Shown here: in pieces, positions 7,197-15,067 of the stretch | How positions within the stretch are numbered: position 1 is the first letter of the stretch | How the letters are laid out: the number at the start of each line of letters is the position of its first letter | NCBI RefSeq assembly: GCF_001890385.1 | Contig: NZ_CP018221.1 | Span: forward strand, 2,591,501 to 2,655,500 | Direction of reading: 5' to 3' | Source of the DNA: Tardibacter chloracetimidivorans | Lineage (GTDB): Bacteria; Pseudomonadota; Alphaproteobacteria; Sphingomonadales; Sphingomonadaceae | DNA length: 64,000 bases | The notes under the pieces: model-generated | What the model was told of the DNA's origin: nothing | The model's database searches: none | Seen by the model: only the letters and a program-made list of their open reading frames with translations | Made by a program: the position numbers and the translations under genes

Positions 7197-8399
7197 TCAG
7201 ACCGGGGTCGGCAGGCTCCCGCCCCGGTCGATGACGCGGAGGTGCAGATGGGGGACTGGCTGGCGCACTCCGAGCGAGACGGCCGCCGTACGCGGACCGT
7301 GGGTCTCGATCGAATGGCGGACGAGACGGCGGCGCTCGGCGTTGGTCAGTGCGTCCCACCAGGCTGGGCTCAGATAGCTGTTCTCGAGATATTCGAGACC
7401 AAGGCGGACCGCGGCGGCGGCGTGGTCATCGTCCCCGAGGTCCTGGTAGGACCGCACGAAGCGCTCCGCCGGGCCCTCGGGCCCGCCGGTCCACCCGAAG
7501 ACGATGACCGACTGGCCGCCATAGGATGTGATGTTGAGCGTGACCTGTTCGAACGTACCCGTGCCATGGGCAAGTCGTTGGAGCGGGCGACCGGTCAGAT
7601 CATTGTCGGGCAGGAACGCGCCGCAGCAGACCAGTGGCAGGAGCCCGTTGAAGCGTGTCCAGGCATAGGAGAAGCCGTTCGCGTCCCGGGCTCGGACCCG
7701 CGCGTCATAGGCCGCCTTCCGGGCGCGCGTGCCGGCCTCGCCCGCGAGAGCGCCGTGATGGAAATTGCGCGCCATGTTTTGGGCGAGTTCCTGGTCCTCG
7801 ACGGGCAGGCCCTCGTCCAACCGTGCGAAGAGCGGCGCTACGGCAAGCATGGCGCGCTTGAAGAAGGCTTCGAACGACACCGCGCGATAGGCGAAGAGCA
7901 GCGCCTCCCAGGCGCCGATCGCGCAGTCCTTGTCCTCGATCGGCTTGAAGAGATCGTTGTCGTGGGTCGAGCAGAAGCCCGGGAAGACCGAAGCGTCGCC
8001 GATGCCCACCAGCCGCGGGTCGAGGCGGCCACCATTCTTCTCGAGCCCGCCCATCGTCGCGATGAGAGAATAGACCTTCCCAGCGCGCGAGATCGCCCGC
8101 AGCCCGCCTTCCTTCTGGACAGTGTGGGCGCCGATGATCTCGGCGCCACATGGCTCGCCGGCCTCGCCGGCATAGGAGCAGTAGCGTCGGCGCAGCTCCT
8201 TGCGGAACGCCTCGGCAACATGGTGGTGGTTGAATTGCGGCAGCCGCTCACGCCCGTCGTGACACGCCTTGAACTTCCTGCCCGATCCGCACCAGCACGG
8301 GTCGTTGCGGCCGATCTTCGGCGGGCGGTGGACGCGGGGCGGCCGGTTCAGGGGCATGAACAGCGAGGGGTGCGCAGCGGGAGGCGGTTGGATCGGCAT
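7197..8399 (-). CDS. SEC-C motif protein of unknown function (400 aa)
   Basis: A 400-residue protein with an N-terminal SEC-C zinc motif, IGRNDPCWCGSGRKFKACH (near residues 28-46), the metal-binding module also found at the C terminus of SecA. The rest is a globular region with several cysteines and histidines (GEPCGAEIIGAHTVQK, then FCSTHDNDLF), which could form a second metal site. No catalytic motif that I know is present. The start at 8399 has no clear RBS, and M15 at 8357 is an alternative. The protein's role in the element is unknown. Confidence 0.7.
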   Translation of the reverse strand: MPIQPPPAAHPSLFMPLNRPPRVHRPPKIGRNDPCWCGSGRKFKACHDGRERLPQFNHHHVAEAFRKELRRRYCSYAGEAGEPCGAEIIGAHTVQKEGGLRAISRAGKVYSLIATMGGLEKNGGRLDPRLVGIGDASVFPGFCSTHDNDLFKPIEDKDCAIGAWEALLFAYRAVSFEAFFKRAMLAVAPLFARLDEGLPVEDQELAQNMARNFHHGALAGEAGTRARKAAYDARVRARDANGFSYAWTRFNGLLPLVCCGAFLPDNDLTGRPLQRLAHGTGTFEQVTLNITSYGGQSVIVFGWTGGPEGPAERFVRSYQDLGDDDHAAAAVRLGLEYLENSYLSPAWWDALTNAERRRLVRHSIETHGPRTAAVSLGVRQPVPHLHLRVIDRGGSLPTPV

Positions 8400-8495
8400 G
8401 TCTTGGAGGTTGAGCGGAACAGGGTTGGACGGCGTGCCGGGCAGACGGAGAGGACCGGCGACTTTGGGGAGCTATCGTCACTCGGTGCGAACGCC

Positions 8496-8909
8496 TCAAT
8501 GGACGTCGCTCAGCCAATTCTCCACCTTGAGGGCCCGGACGCGGGAGAACTCGCCGATGTTGGCGGTCACCAATGTGGCGCCGAGCGCATAGGCATGAGC
8601 CGCGATGAAGAGGTCGTTGGGCCCGATGGGTTTGCCCGCGCTCTCCAGCTCGGCTCGGATACCGCCATATTCAGTGTCCGCCGGGACATCGAGCGCAAGC
8701 ACGGACACGCTGCCGAGGATCGCCTCCATTTGGGCCAGGAGCCTGGGGGACCCCTTCTTCGCGCAGCCGTAGCGCAGCTCGGCCGCGGTGATGATGCTGA
8801 CGCAAATCGCATCGGCACCGACTTGCGCGATCCGGGTGGCTACGGCGCCGTGCGGGTTTCGCGCGAGTTCCGACACGATGTTGGTATCGAGCATGTAGAG
8901 CTGGGTCAC
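8496..8909 (-). CDS. vapC: VapC-type PIN-domain toxin
   Basis: A 137-residue PIN-domain ribonuclease. The four acidic motifs are visible: MLDTNIVSEL near residue 6 (first Asp), AAELRYG near residue 42 (Glu), GPNDLFIAAHA near residue 97 (Asp) and LVTANIGEF near residue 113 (here Asn replaces the more usual Asp in TND/RNTREF). The length fits the family. It overlaps the upstream vapB by four bases (ATGA), the normal arrangement for a toxin-antitoxin pair. VapC toxins cleave tRNA or rRNA, and on mobile elements the pair promotes element retention. Confidence 0.85.
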   Translation of the reverse strand: MTQLYMLDTNIVSELARNPHGAVATRIAQVGADAICVSIITAAELRYGCAKKGSPRLLAQMEAILGSVSVLALDVPADTEYGGIRAELESAGKPIGPNDLFIAAHAYALGATLVTANIGEFSRVRALKVENWLSDVH

Positions 8910-9169
8910 AATTCGATGGCCTTGGCCGGAAGCAAGGTGCTGTCGATGTCCGGGAATTCATCCTCGGGGCCAAGGGGTTCGAGGCTCGCAAGGACCTCAA
9001 CGATGTTTCGGCGGCGGATCGGCTCGATGACCAGTCGATCTCCCTCCCGGTGGATCATGACCCGATCTCCAGGCAGCTCGAAATCGGCCGGGATGCGCAC
9101 TGCCTGGCTCTTGTTGTTGCGGAACAGCTTCGCTTCTCTGGTGACCGTTGCTTCATGATCGGGCGTCAC
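8906..9169 (-). CDS. vapB: VapB-type antitoxin
   Basis: An 87-residue AbrB/SpoVT-like antitoxin. The DNA-binding N-terminal half contains AKLFRNNKSQAVRIPADFEL, characteristic of VapB. The C-terminal tail (EVLASLEPLGPEDEFPDIDS) is acidic and would wrap the toxin. It precedes and overlaps vapC. Two identical 10-base direct repeats immediately upstream are the expected autoregulatory operator. Confidence 0.85.
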   Translation of the reverse strand: MTPDHEATVTREAKLFRNNKSQAVRIPADFELPGDRVMIHREGDRLVIEPIRRRNIVEVLASLEPLGPEDEFPDIDSTLLPAKAIEL

Positions 9170-9182
9170 GGCAGACTCCTTT

Positions 9183-9204
9183 GCATATACATAGGCATAT
9201 ACAT
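9183..9204 (-). promoter_or_regulatory. Candidate VapB operator (two direct repeats)
   Basis: GCATATACAT occurs at 9183-9192 and again at 9195-9204, centred about one helical turn apart, 14-35 bases upstream of the vapB start. The position and repeat structure fit an autoregulatory operator. The AT-rich sequence may also hold the -10 region. Confidence 0.55.
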
Positions 9205-9266
9205 CACTGGGTGGGTTTGTTCAATGATGTGTTGCCGACGGGAAGAGAACGTGGTCGCACGCTGGC

Positions 9267-9305
9267 AAAAAAAGGGCCCGCTTCGCGGTGATGCGAAGCA
9301 GGCCC
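9267..9305 (-). terminator. Rho-independent terminator after the DUF736 gene
   Basis: On the minus strand a 13-bp stem (GGGCCTGCTTCGC with GCGAAGCGGGCCC) is followed by seven T residues. It separates the DUF736 gene from vapBC. Confidence 0.85.
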
Positions 9306-9356
9306 TGTCGTGGCGTCGGCGCGCAGAGGAGCTGCGCGCCAATCGGTTGGCGGCGA

Positions 9357-9860
9357 TCAGTCCGCCATCTCGGGCGTGCGGCGCCGGCGGCCGCCCGGCG
9401 CGGGCTCGCTGCCGCCGAACGCGCCTTCGGCCGAGGACTCACCCAGACCGTCGGTTCCCACGGGTGCGGCCGGCTGCTCGGTCCCCGGCAGCGGCGGCAG
9501 GCCGTCGTCGGTTGCGACCGTGTCGGTGGGCGCCTCGCGGCGGCGGGTGGGGCGCGACCAGACGATGTTGTAGGAGCCGTCCTCCTGGCGGAACGCCGAG
9601 ATGTAGAGCGGCTTGTCGAGGCTCGGATCCTCGATCTTGCCGTTGAGGAAGGTCTCGCCGGTCGAGTTGGAGGCGAGCTCGAAGAGGGCGCCGACCTGCA
9701 CCCACTGGCGGGCGGCCGACAGTGCGAGGATTTCGAACTTGGGCGCGCGCGGGTTGGTCGACTGGACCGTCCGAAGCGCGATCACGATCGCGACGGTGAG
9801 CGTCGAGATCTTGCCGGTGTAGGTGCCGCTGGCGTTCTGGGTGATGGTGCCGATGTTCAT
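9357..9860 (-). CDS. DUF736 family protein with C-terminal extension
   Basis: A 167-residue protein. Residues 1-100 (MNIGTITQNASGTYTGKIST onward, ending in a YNIVWSRP motif) match the small DUF736 family that is ubiquitous on alphaproteobacterial plasmids and conjugative elements. The usual length is about 100 residues. Here about 65 extra low-complexity Pro/Gly/Ala residues follow, ending RRRRTPEMAD. The ATG at 9860 has GGAG a few bases upstream and matches the family N terminus, so the longer frame to 9905 is rejected. The family's function is not established. It ends in a strong terminator. Confidence 0.8.
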   Translation of the reverse strand: MNIGTITQNASGTYTGKISTLTVAIVIALRTVQSTNPRAPKFEILALSAARQWVQVGALFELASNSTGETFLNGKIEDPSLDKPLYISAFRQEDGSYNIVWSRPTRRREAPTDTVATDDGLPPLPGTEQPAAPVGTDGLGESSAEGAFGGSEPAPGGRRRRTPEMAD

Positions 9861-10029
9861 GGGAAGTCTCCTGAGATTGAGCGCTCGAACCCCTTGTCCG
9901 AACACTCTCTCTCACCCACTCAGCTCCTCGGCCGTTCGGCCGAGTAAGGCGCGTCAGCGCCGCTCCGACGAGCGCCTCTTCGGCGCCGTCGGGATCGTAC
10001 CGTCGTCGCAGGTGCCTCGGCCCTAAGGC

Positions 10030-10626
10030 TCAGGCTTCGACTGCTCCAGCGTCTGCGGGTTGCTGCTTGCGCCGCCGCGGCGTCTTGGCGCCGGCCTGGG
10101 CGGGGGGCGTGTCCTCGGCCTTGGCGCGGCGGGCGCGGGGCTTCGGTTGCGGAGCGGGCGCGGCGTCCCCTGACGGCGGTGCTGCCTTGGCGGGCGCTTC
10201 GGGCTCCTGCCGCTTGCGACCCAGGCCGAGACGCTTGGCTACCTCGCGCCGCTGCGCCGAGTAACCGGGCGCCACCATAGGATAGTCGGACTTGAGACCA
10301 TAGCGGACGCGGTATTCGGCAGGGGTCAGGCCGTGGCTGCTGAGATGTCGCTTCAGCGACTTGTAGGGCTTGCCGTCGATCATCGAAAGAATGTGATCAG
10401 GCGAAGCGAGGCTCTTGCGCACGGAGACGGCCGGCGTGAACTCGGGCTGGGCCGCCGGTGTCTCTTCGGCGGGTGTTTCGGGTTCCTTGGCGATGCCGGC
10501 GATCGCAGCGTGGGTCTTGGCGATGAAGTCCGGCACGTCTTCGGGTCGGATATTATTGTGCGCCACGTAACTTGCGACGACTTCGATCGTCATCGCGACA
10601 AGGTTGTTCTCTTCCGGCAACCGCAC
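10030..10626 (-). CDS. mucR: MucR/Ros-type transcriptional regulator
   Basis: A 198-residue regulator. The N-terminal helix bundle (NNLVAMTIEVVASYVAHNN) and the DNA-binding block GKPYKSLKRHLSSHGLTPAEYRVRYGL then PMVAPGYSAQRREVAKRLGLG are diagnostic of the MucR/Ros family. The first zinc-ligand region reads ILSMIDG, without the cysteine found in typical members, so metal binding may be altered. A long Ala/Pro/Lys-rich tail extends beyond the normal end. The first codon is GTG at 10626 or TTG at 10620. The GGAGG nearby favours the latter. It probably regulates genes of the element. Confidence 0.8.
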   Translation of the reverse strand: MRLPEENNLVAMTIEVVASYVAHNNIRPEDVPDFIAKTHAAIAGIAKEPETPAEETPAAQPEFTPAVSVRKSLASPDHILSMIDGKPYKSLKRHLSSHGLTPAEYRVRYGLKSDYPMVAPGYSAQRREVAKRLGLGRKRQEPEAPAKAAPPSGDAAPAPQPKPRARRAKAEDTPPAQAGAKTPRRRKQQPADAGAVEA

Positions 10627-10768
10627 CTCCCACGAAAGGATACGCCCTGGCGATCTTCGCCCGACGACTTCACGTTATGGCGCGCGATGAATGCCGCGCA
10701 AGGTTTGGCGCCCCTCGGGGGGTGTCTGTGGCGGCCGCGGTTCGAGAAATTCGGGTACGGAGGCCCGG

Positions 10769-11083
10769 TCAGGTCGAAGCCGAGACCGGCTTGCGCCAGA
10801 GCGCAATGATGTCCTGCATCTCCTCGGCGAAGCCGAGGGCATCGATGTAGATAGCGCCGGGGCGTTGTCCGAGATAGCCGACGATGGTCGCAATATCGTT
10901 GGCGACAGCGACATCCAATCCGAACAGGTCGGCGATCTCGAAATGGCCGAGATCCGGCCCGTTCCACCACGCCATCAGGAAGTTCGCGACCCGGCGCGCC
11001 TGGCCGGTATCGCTCATCGCGATCGGTATCAGCCGGGTTAGCGCCGCCAGCATCGCGTCGTGATCGGTGGGTATCGAAGTCAT
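10769..11083 (-). CDS. DUF7673-like small protein
   Basis: A 104-residue helical protein whose core, IAMSDTGQARRVANFLMAWW, then GHFEIADLFGLDVAVANDIATIVGYL, resembles the small DUF7673-type proteins of alphaproteobacterial mobile elements. A GGAG six bases upstream favours the ATG at 11083 over that at 11089. Function is unknown. It shares orientation with the surrounding small-gene cluster. Confidence 0.6.
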   Translation of the reverse strand: MTSIPTDHDAMLAALTRLIPIAMSDTGQARRVANFLMAWWNGPDLGHFEIADLFGLDVAVANDIATIVGYLGQRPGAIYIDALGFAEEMQDIIALWRKPVSAST

Positions 11084-11142
11084 CGGCATCTCCAGCCACG
11101 ATGCTATACGTCTGTGCCGATCGCGCAATCGCGACGTTCGGA

Positions 11143-11841
11143 TCAAAGGCGCAGGGGCTCCGGCATCGCCAGCCATTCGCGCTGGTCGTGCGCGAGCGGC
11201 ACGTCATGGTTCGCGGCCTCGGCTTCGCTGAAGACCCGCGCGCGCGACAATCGGTCAAAGCCGGCATCGTCGTTCCAGAAGCTGAGCCCGTGCTGCGGAT
11301 CGCGGATCGCGAGGACGAATCCATCGGCGCCTTCGTCGCGCGCGCGGGCGATTGCACGGTCGAGCAATTGGGTCGTGTGGCCATAGCTGACGCGGTGTTC
11401 AGTAATGACGACATAGCCGCCGCCGAACTCCCCGACCCGCAGCCTGTCGCAATCCGACGCCCATTCGAACCCGAAGGGCAGCGCCGAGCGCGCGCAACGT
11501 TGGATCAGCTTGGCCGCGACATCGATTCCGAACTGCTCGCCGGAGAAGGTCACGAGCACCTGGCCGAGCTGGTCGGCCTCGCTGAACGCGACATGGAAAT
11601 CGAGATAGGGATATTGCGGATCCTCGAAGAGGTCGAGCAGTCCCGCAAACGGGTCCTCGTCGCCGCGCGGGAACAGGGCGGCGAAGTCCGGGCGAAGGCT
11701 GGCATAACGCGCTTCGCGAACGTCGCTCCCGGCCTCGGTGTCGTCGATCAGTTCCACCGCGGCGATGACCCGGCGTAGCATGCCGGCCTCGGCGACGGTG
11801 ACGGTCAGGTCGAACGCCGCCTTGGTGTAGCTATTGGACAT
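11143..11841 (-). CDS. Hypothetical protein (232 aa)
   Basis: A 232-residue acidic protein beginning MSNSYTKAAFDLTVTVAEAG. It alternates helices with short strands and contains no motif that I can link to a function. Its start overlaps the end of the upstream gene (11831-12319) by 11 bases, so the two are almost certainly expressed together. The two proteins share features such as an aromatic FGFEWASD segment here and RWCGGYSGQWGPE in the partner, but no family can be named. Confidence 0.65.
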   Translation of the reverse strand: MSNSYTKAAFDLTVTVAEAGMLRRVIAAVELIDDTEAGSDVREARYASLRPDFAALFPRGDEDPFAGLLDLFEDPQYPYLDFHVAFSEADQLGQVLVTFSGEQFGIDVAAKLIQRCARSALPFGFEWASDCDRLRVGEFGGGYVVITEHRVSYGHTTQLLDRAIARARDEGADGFVLAIRDPQHGLSFWNDDAGFDRLSRARVFSEAEAANHDVPLAHDQREWLAMPEPLRL

Positions 11842-12319
11842 GGTGCGTTCCGGCAGTCGAGGGGAGCGCGGAAGCGGCATCCGCAACGACGAGCGCCGGC
11901 ACGACGAATTCCGCTGCATCGAAATGAGCGAAGATCGCATCGAGCGAGCCAAGCGCCGTGATGATGCTGCGGCTGATGACAACCTCGTCGTCCTCGGTGA
12001 CAGCATAGGACACCGCCTTGCCGTCGCCGATGGCAACGACGCGCTCGGGTCCCCACTGCCCGGAATAGCCCCCGCACCAGCGTACGAAGGGGACGCGATG
12101 CATAATGCACCAGTCCTCGATCTCCTCGAAGCGCCCGCCTGCGACTTCGTGCGCAAACAGGCGAAGCGGCTCGCCGTCGACGCGATGTTCCGGCTCGAAC
12201 GGATCGCCGTCCCACTCGACGGCAAGCCGGTCGGCGGCAATGAGTTCGGCAAGTTCTGCGAAGGCGGGAGCGTCAAGCGCGCCGCCGATGACGATGGAGG
12301 CGGATACCCGGTCGGCCAT
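11831..12319 (-). CDS. Hypothetical protein (162 aa), coupled to the next gene
   Basis: A 162-residue acidic protein, MADRVSASIVIGGALDAPAF onward. The pattern of short strands and helices (VSASIVIGGAL, LAVEWDGDPF, EDDEVVISRSIITAL) suggests an alpha/beta fold. A strongly negative N-terminal half might indicate DNA mimicry or a protein-interaction role, but that is speculation. It overlaps the downstream gene by 11 bases. I do not recognise the family. Confidence 0.65.
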   Translation of the reverse strand: MADRVSASIVIGGALDAPAFAELAELIAADRLAVEWDGDPFEPEHRVDGEPLRLFAHEVAGGRFEEIEDWCIMHRVPFVRWCGGYSGQWGPERVVAIGDGKAVSYAVTEDDEVVISRSIITALGSLDAIFAHFDAAEFVVPALVVADAASALPSTAGTHHVQ

Positions 12320-12460
12320 GATGGTCTCCTCTGGTTGGGCGCGACGCAGCGCGCACGTTCGGCCACCACGCGGTGATCGCGGGGACCGGTGATGATCGGG
12401 CTTTGGAAAGGATCGTGGCGGCAGCGGCTCGGCCGCGCCGGCATCTGTCTGATTGCAGCT

Positions 12461-12790
12461 TCAGTGAGTCGAGCCGAACAGGTAGCGCTTGGCGGCGACT
12501 TGCTGGCTGCCATCCTCGATGCCGATGGACGACTGCATGTCGGCAGTGAGCTGCCGGCAGAGATCGGGAGGAATGACGGCATGAGGCGCGACCACGGCGA
12601 TCGCGGCCTCGGCGGAGAGGAGTTCGCCCGGCTCCGTGCCGATCCAGACGAGGGGCTCGCCTTCTGCGGGCTCGTCTTCGGTGCGAAAGAAGACTTGCGC
12701 GAAGAAGGTCTGAAGCGGCCGGTCCCATCCGACCGTCGCACGGACGACGTCTGGTCTGTCCGGCTTGGGCTGAAGGTCGTGACGGCTCAT
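12461..12790 (-). CDS. Hypothetical protein (109 aa)
   Basis: A 109-residue protein starting MSRHDLQPKPDRPDVVRATV. The sequence TVGWDRPLQTFFAQVF, then GEPLVWIGTEPGEL, resembles small plasmid-borne proteins of unknown role that I cannot name with confidence. It overlaps the upstream 64-residue gene by four bases (ATGA), which supports both as real genes of one operon. Confidence 0.6.
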   Translation of the reverse strand: MSRHDLQPKPDRPDVVRATVGWDRPLQTFFAQVFFRTEDEPAEGEPLVWIGTEPGELLSAEAAIAVVAPHAVIPPDLCRQLTADMQSSIGIEDGSQQVAAKRYLFGSTH

Positions 12791-12981
12791 TCCATCGTCC
12801 TCCGGATACGATGCTGGACATGGCGCGCCGCGCCCTCTGCGCTGCTGATCGCCTTGCCGGCGGCCGACGCAGCCTGACGCGCTCCGGCCTGGCGAAGCAA
12901 GGTACGGGCTTCGCGCAGCCGCTCAACGGCTATCGCAATGGCGTGCCCGTCAGCGGGCGTGGCGAAGGCGATTCGGCGCAT
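12787..12981 (-). CDS. Small Ala-rich helical protein (64 aa)
   Basis: A 64-residue basic, Ala/Arg-rich protein (MRRIAFATPADGHAIAIAVE onward) predicted to be two long helices. The ATG at 12981 is chosen because the in-frame extension to 13068 has no RBS, while GGGAGAAGCCC lies just before 12981. Its stop overlaps the following gene's start (ATGA). No function is assigned. Confidence 0.55.
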   Translation of the reverse strand: MRRIAFATPADGHAIAIAVERLREARTLLRQAGARQAASAAGKAISSAEGAARHVQHRIRRTME

Positions 12982-13115
12982 GGGCTTCTCCCTTGGATGG
13001 ACGATGGATGCGGAAAGGCGCGTCTGCAGCGGGCCCGGGGCGTTTGCAGGGTAGAGTCCGACTTGCATTCACGCGCCGACGGCCCCGACCCGCTTCCCCT
13101 TCCCTTTCCCCAGGA

Positions 13116-13448
13116 TCAGTCGTCCTCGGGCAGCATGATCGTCATGACTCGCGTGGTGACGTGCGGATCGCCAGGGTCTTCCGATCCCCATTCCAGCGCG
13201 CGGTCGTAATAGTCGATCGCGAAACGGACGGCCTGACCACGGACGGTGAACTCCCCGCGAGAGCGTTCCGGGCCATCGTCGCGCGTGAATGCGTAACCTC
13301 GGATCGCCGAGAGCAGCTCGGCTTGGGCGGAGAGCTCGCCGGCAAATGCGGCGAGGCAAGCCGCAGTGATGACGACGCGGGCAGTCGGATCGAGGCCGTG
13401 CCGGCAGCGGTCGTTGAGTTCGGCGATGCGGGATAGCTGGTCGGTCAT
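13116..13448 (-). CDS. DUF3768 domain protein
   Basis: A 110-residue protein matching the DUF3768 pattern: IAELNDRCRHGLDPTARVVI near the N terminus, then an FTRDDGPERSRGEFTVRGQ segment and an AIDYYDRALEWGSEDPGDP segment near the end. The family is small, soluble, of unknown function and typical of alphaproteobacterial plasmids. It overlaps the upstream PP-loop gene by four bases (ATGA), so in the ancestral element the two were one operon. The Tn7-like insertion now separates it from the original promoter. Confidence 0.8.
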   Translation of the reverse strand: MTDQLSRIAELNDRCRHGLDPTARVVITAACLAAFAGELSAQAELLSAIRGYAFTRDDGPERSRGEFTVRGQAVRFAIDYYDRALEWGSEDPGDPHVTTRVMTIMLPEDD

Positions 13449-14293
13449 GCAGCCTCCATCAGGCCAGCGTTGAAGGTCTCGATCCAGGCTTCCATCGTCG
13501 GCCGCTCGGAAAGCGGTACGATGCTCGCTGCATCCTGGAACCGGATGAGATTAGTGGGCGCATCGCGGCGAATGGCTTCGATCTCGGCTGCCGGGAGCAG
13601 CCGCTCGCCGCGGATGAAGTCGGTGATCCTGCCGGGCTTCGTCCTGGTCGAACGCCGCCAGAGCCCCTCGACGGTGCGCAGCCGAGGTTCCGCGCGCGCC
13701 TCGATGAGCACGATCAGCCTGAGGCACCAGGTTGGCAGCGCCCGTACTTCGTCCGGCTGGATGGCCCCGCAGAAGAAGCAGCTCGATTTCGGAGGGATCG
13801 GAAGACCGGCCTGCTCGATACGCGCGGCGCACCGGTCGCGGCTCCAGTTCCACTCGCGCAGCGGATAGCGGCACTCGAACAGCGGATCGTTCAACGCGGA
13901 CGCATGCGCGTAGCGACGCGTGTCGGCAGGCGAGGCATCGTAGCCGATTAGCCGAACGACCTTCTGGCCTCGCTGCCACGCGGCCTGGGCCGGCGCCCAT
14001 TGCTTGAGGTAGGCGTCCTGCGGCGCGACCTTCCACTTGAGGCAGCTATGCCGGCCAAGGCTGATGCTGGGGAGCGTCGCATTGGTGAGCACGTTGGCCA
14101 GGATCGAGTAATAGGGTGGCCAGTGCTTGAAGCGCTGCGGCACGTAGCGGACCACCTCATAGGGGATGCGCCGCGCGGCCATCCACGCCGCGATCAACTT
14201 CTGGTACTCGTACGTATCAGGCTTCTCGGCGCCGGGATCGGCCGTGAGAACCAAGTCCGGCGGCTCGCCCCGCGAATCGAGTTCGACGAGCAG
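13445..14293 (-). pseudogene. PP-loop (PAPS-reductase-like) protein, C-terminal part
   Basis: This is the C-terminal 280 residues of an adenine-nucleotide alpha-hydrolase-type protein. VELDSRGEPPDL follows the junction, then DPGAEKPDTYEY, VRYVPQRFKHWPP, GRHSCLKWKVAPQ and a late CFFCG motif. The nucleotide-binding PP-loop is missing because the first 35 codons lie at 22798-22902, beyond the Tn7-like transposon. Joining 22902-22798 to 14287-13445 gives a frame of 948 bases, 315 residues, with GVDSTALL running into VELDSRG. Translation may now begin within the transposon end, but the product would lack the PP-loop and so should be inactive. Confidence 0.85.
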
Positions 14294-14386
14294 GTCTGAG
14301 CGGAACCGATTAGCGCCCTTTGCGGAAGCAGTTATACTGAGCCGGCAATTCGAGTCGTCCTCGTAAGGAAAATAGCGGATGCCAGC

Positions 14387-15067
14387 GTGACCGACAAATC
14401 TGCCCGTTTGCATTCTGGCGCAACGGTGCGGTTCGCCCGAAACCCGGCACGACGGCCGGGGCAAAGATCGTGCACGGGTTGGTATCAGTCGATCAAGGCA
14501 AGCGATGCGCTACCTTATGAGAGCCTGCTCGAGCGCGATGCGCTGTTGCTTCTCGACTTCGATCCCGATGTTGCCCAGTTCGGGGTGCAACCGGAAACCT
14601 TCGTTTGGACGGAAGCGGGCAGACAGCGGCGTTATACCCCCGATATCCGGCTGGAGACGGTGGGCGGCGAGGTCATCTACCGACAGGTGAAGCTGGCCAC
14701 GCGATTGGCGGCAGACCCCACATTGGGCGGACGGTTGCCAGCAATTGAAGCCGAGTGCGCGGCCCGAGGTTCCCGGCACGAAATGTGGCTCGACACGGAC
14801 ATCCGGCGACAGCCACGCTTGTCGAATGCGCGACGGCTGCGCGCAACGGTGGCGGTGCTGGCGGCAGAAAACCTCCACGCAATCCAGACCATAATCACCC
14901 GCCTCCCCTTTCCGTCGAACCTGGGCGCAGCCGCCGAGGCACTCGGCGGCCGGCCCGTGCATGTCAACATTGTGCTCGGCCTGGTGGCAGTCGGCGAGCT
15001 TGCGGTGGATCTCGATCGACCGCTCGATGACGACACCGTCCTCATGCGGGGAAGGAATGCAAAATGA
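14387..15067 (+). CDS. tnsA: TnsA-like transposon end-cleaving endonuclease
   Basis: A 226-residue protein with the restriction-endonuclease-like fold of TnsA, the enzyme that cuts the 5' strands of Tn7-type transposon ends so that transposition is cut-and-paste. The catalytic pattern is visible: E45 in LPYESLLERD, D86 in RRYTPDIRLE and the QxK motif Q100-K102 in IYRQVK. The length is slightly below Tn7 TnsA (273 residues), with a short C-terminal region. The gene starts about 90 bases inside the left end and overlaps tnsB by four bases. The first residues (SARLHSGATVRFARNPARRP) are basic. Confidence 0.8.
   Translation: MTDKSARLHSGATVRFARNPARRPGQRSCTGWYQSIKASDALPYESLLERDALLLLDFDPDVAQFGVQPETFVWTEAGRQRRYTPDIRLETVGGEVIYRQVKLATRLAADPTLGGRLPAIEAECAARGSRHEMWLDTDIRRQPRLSNARRLRATVAVLAAENLHAIQTIITRLPFPSNLGAAAEALGGRPVHVNIVLGLVAVGELAVDLDRPLDDDTVLMRGRNAK

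Noticed and set aside
6495-9158. Very long plus-strand open frame (about 887 codons) opposite ssb, the SEC-C gene and vapBC
   Set aside because: It lies antisense to several genes with clear families and has the Arg/Gly/Ala/Asp composition of a frame mirrored from GC-rich codons. No recognisable domain.
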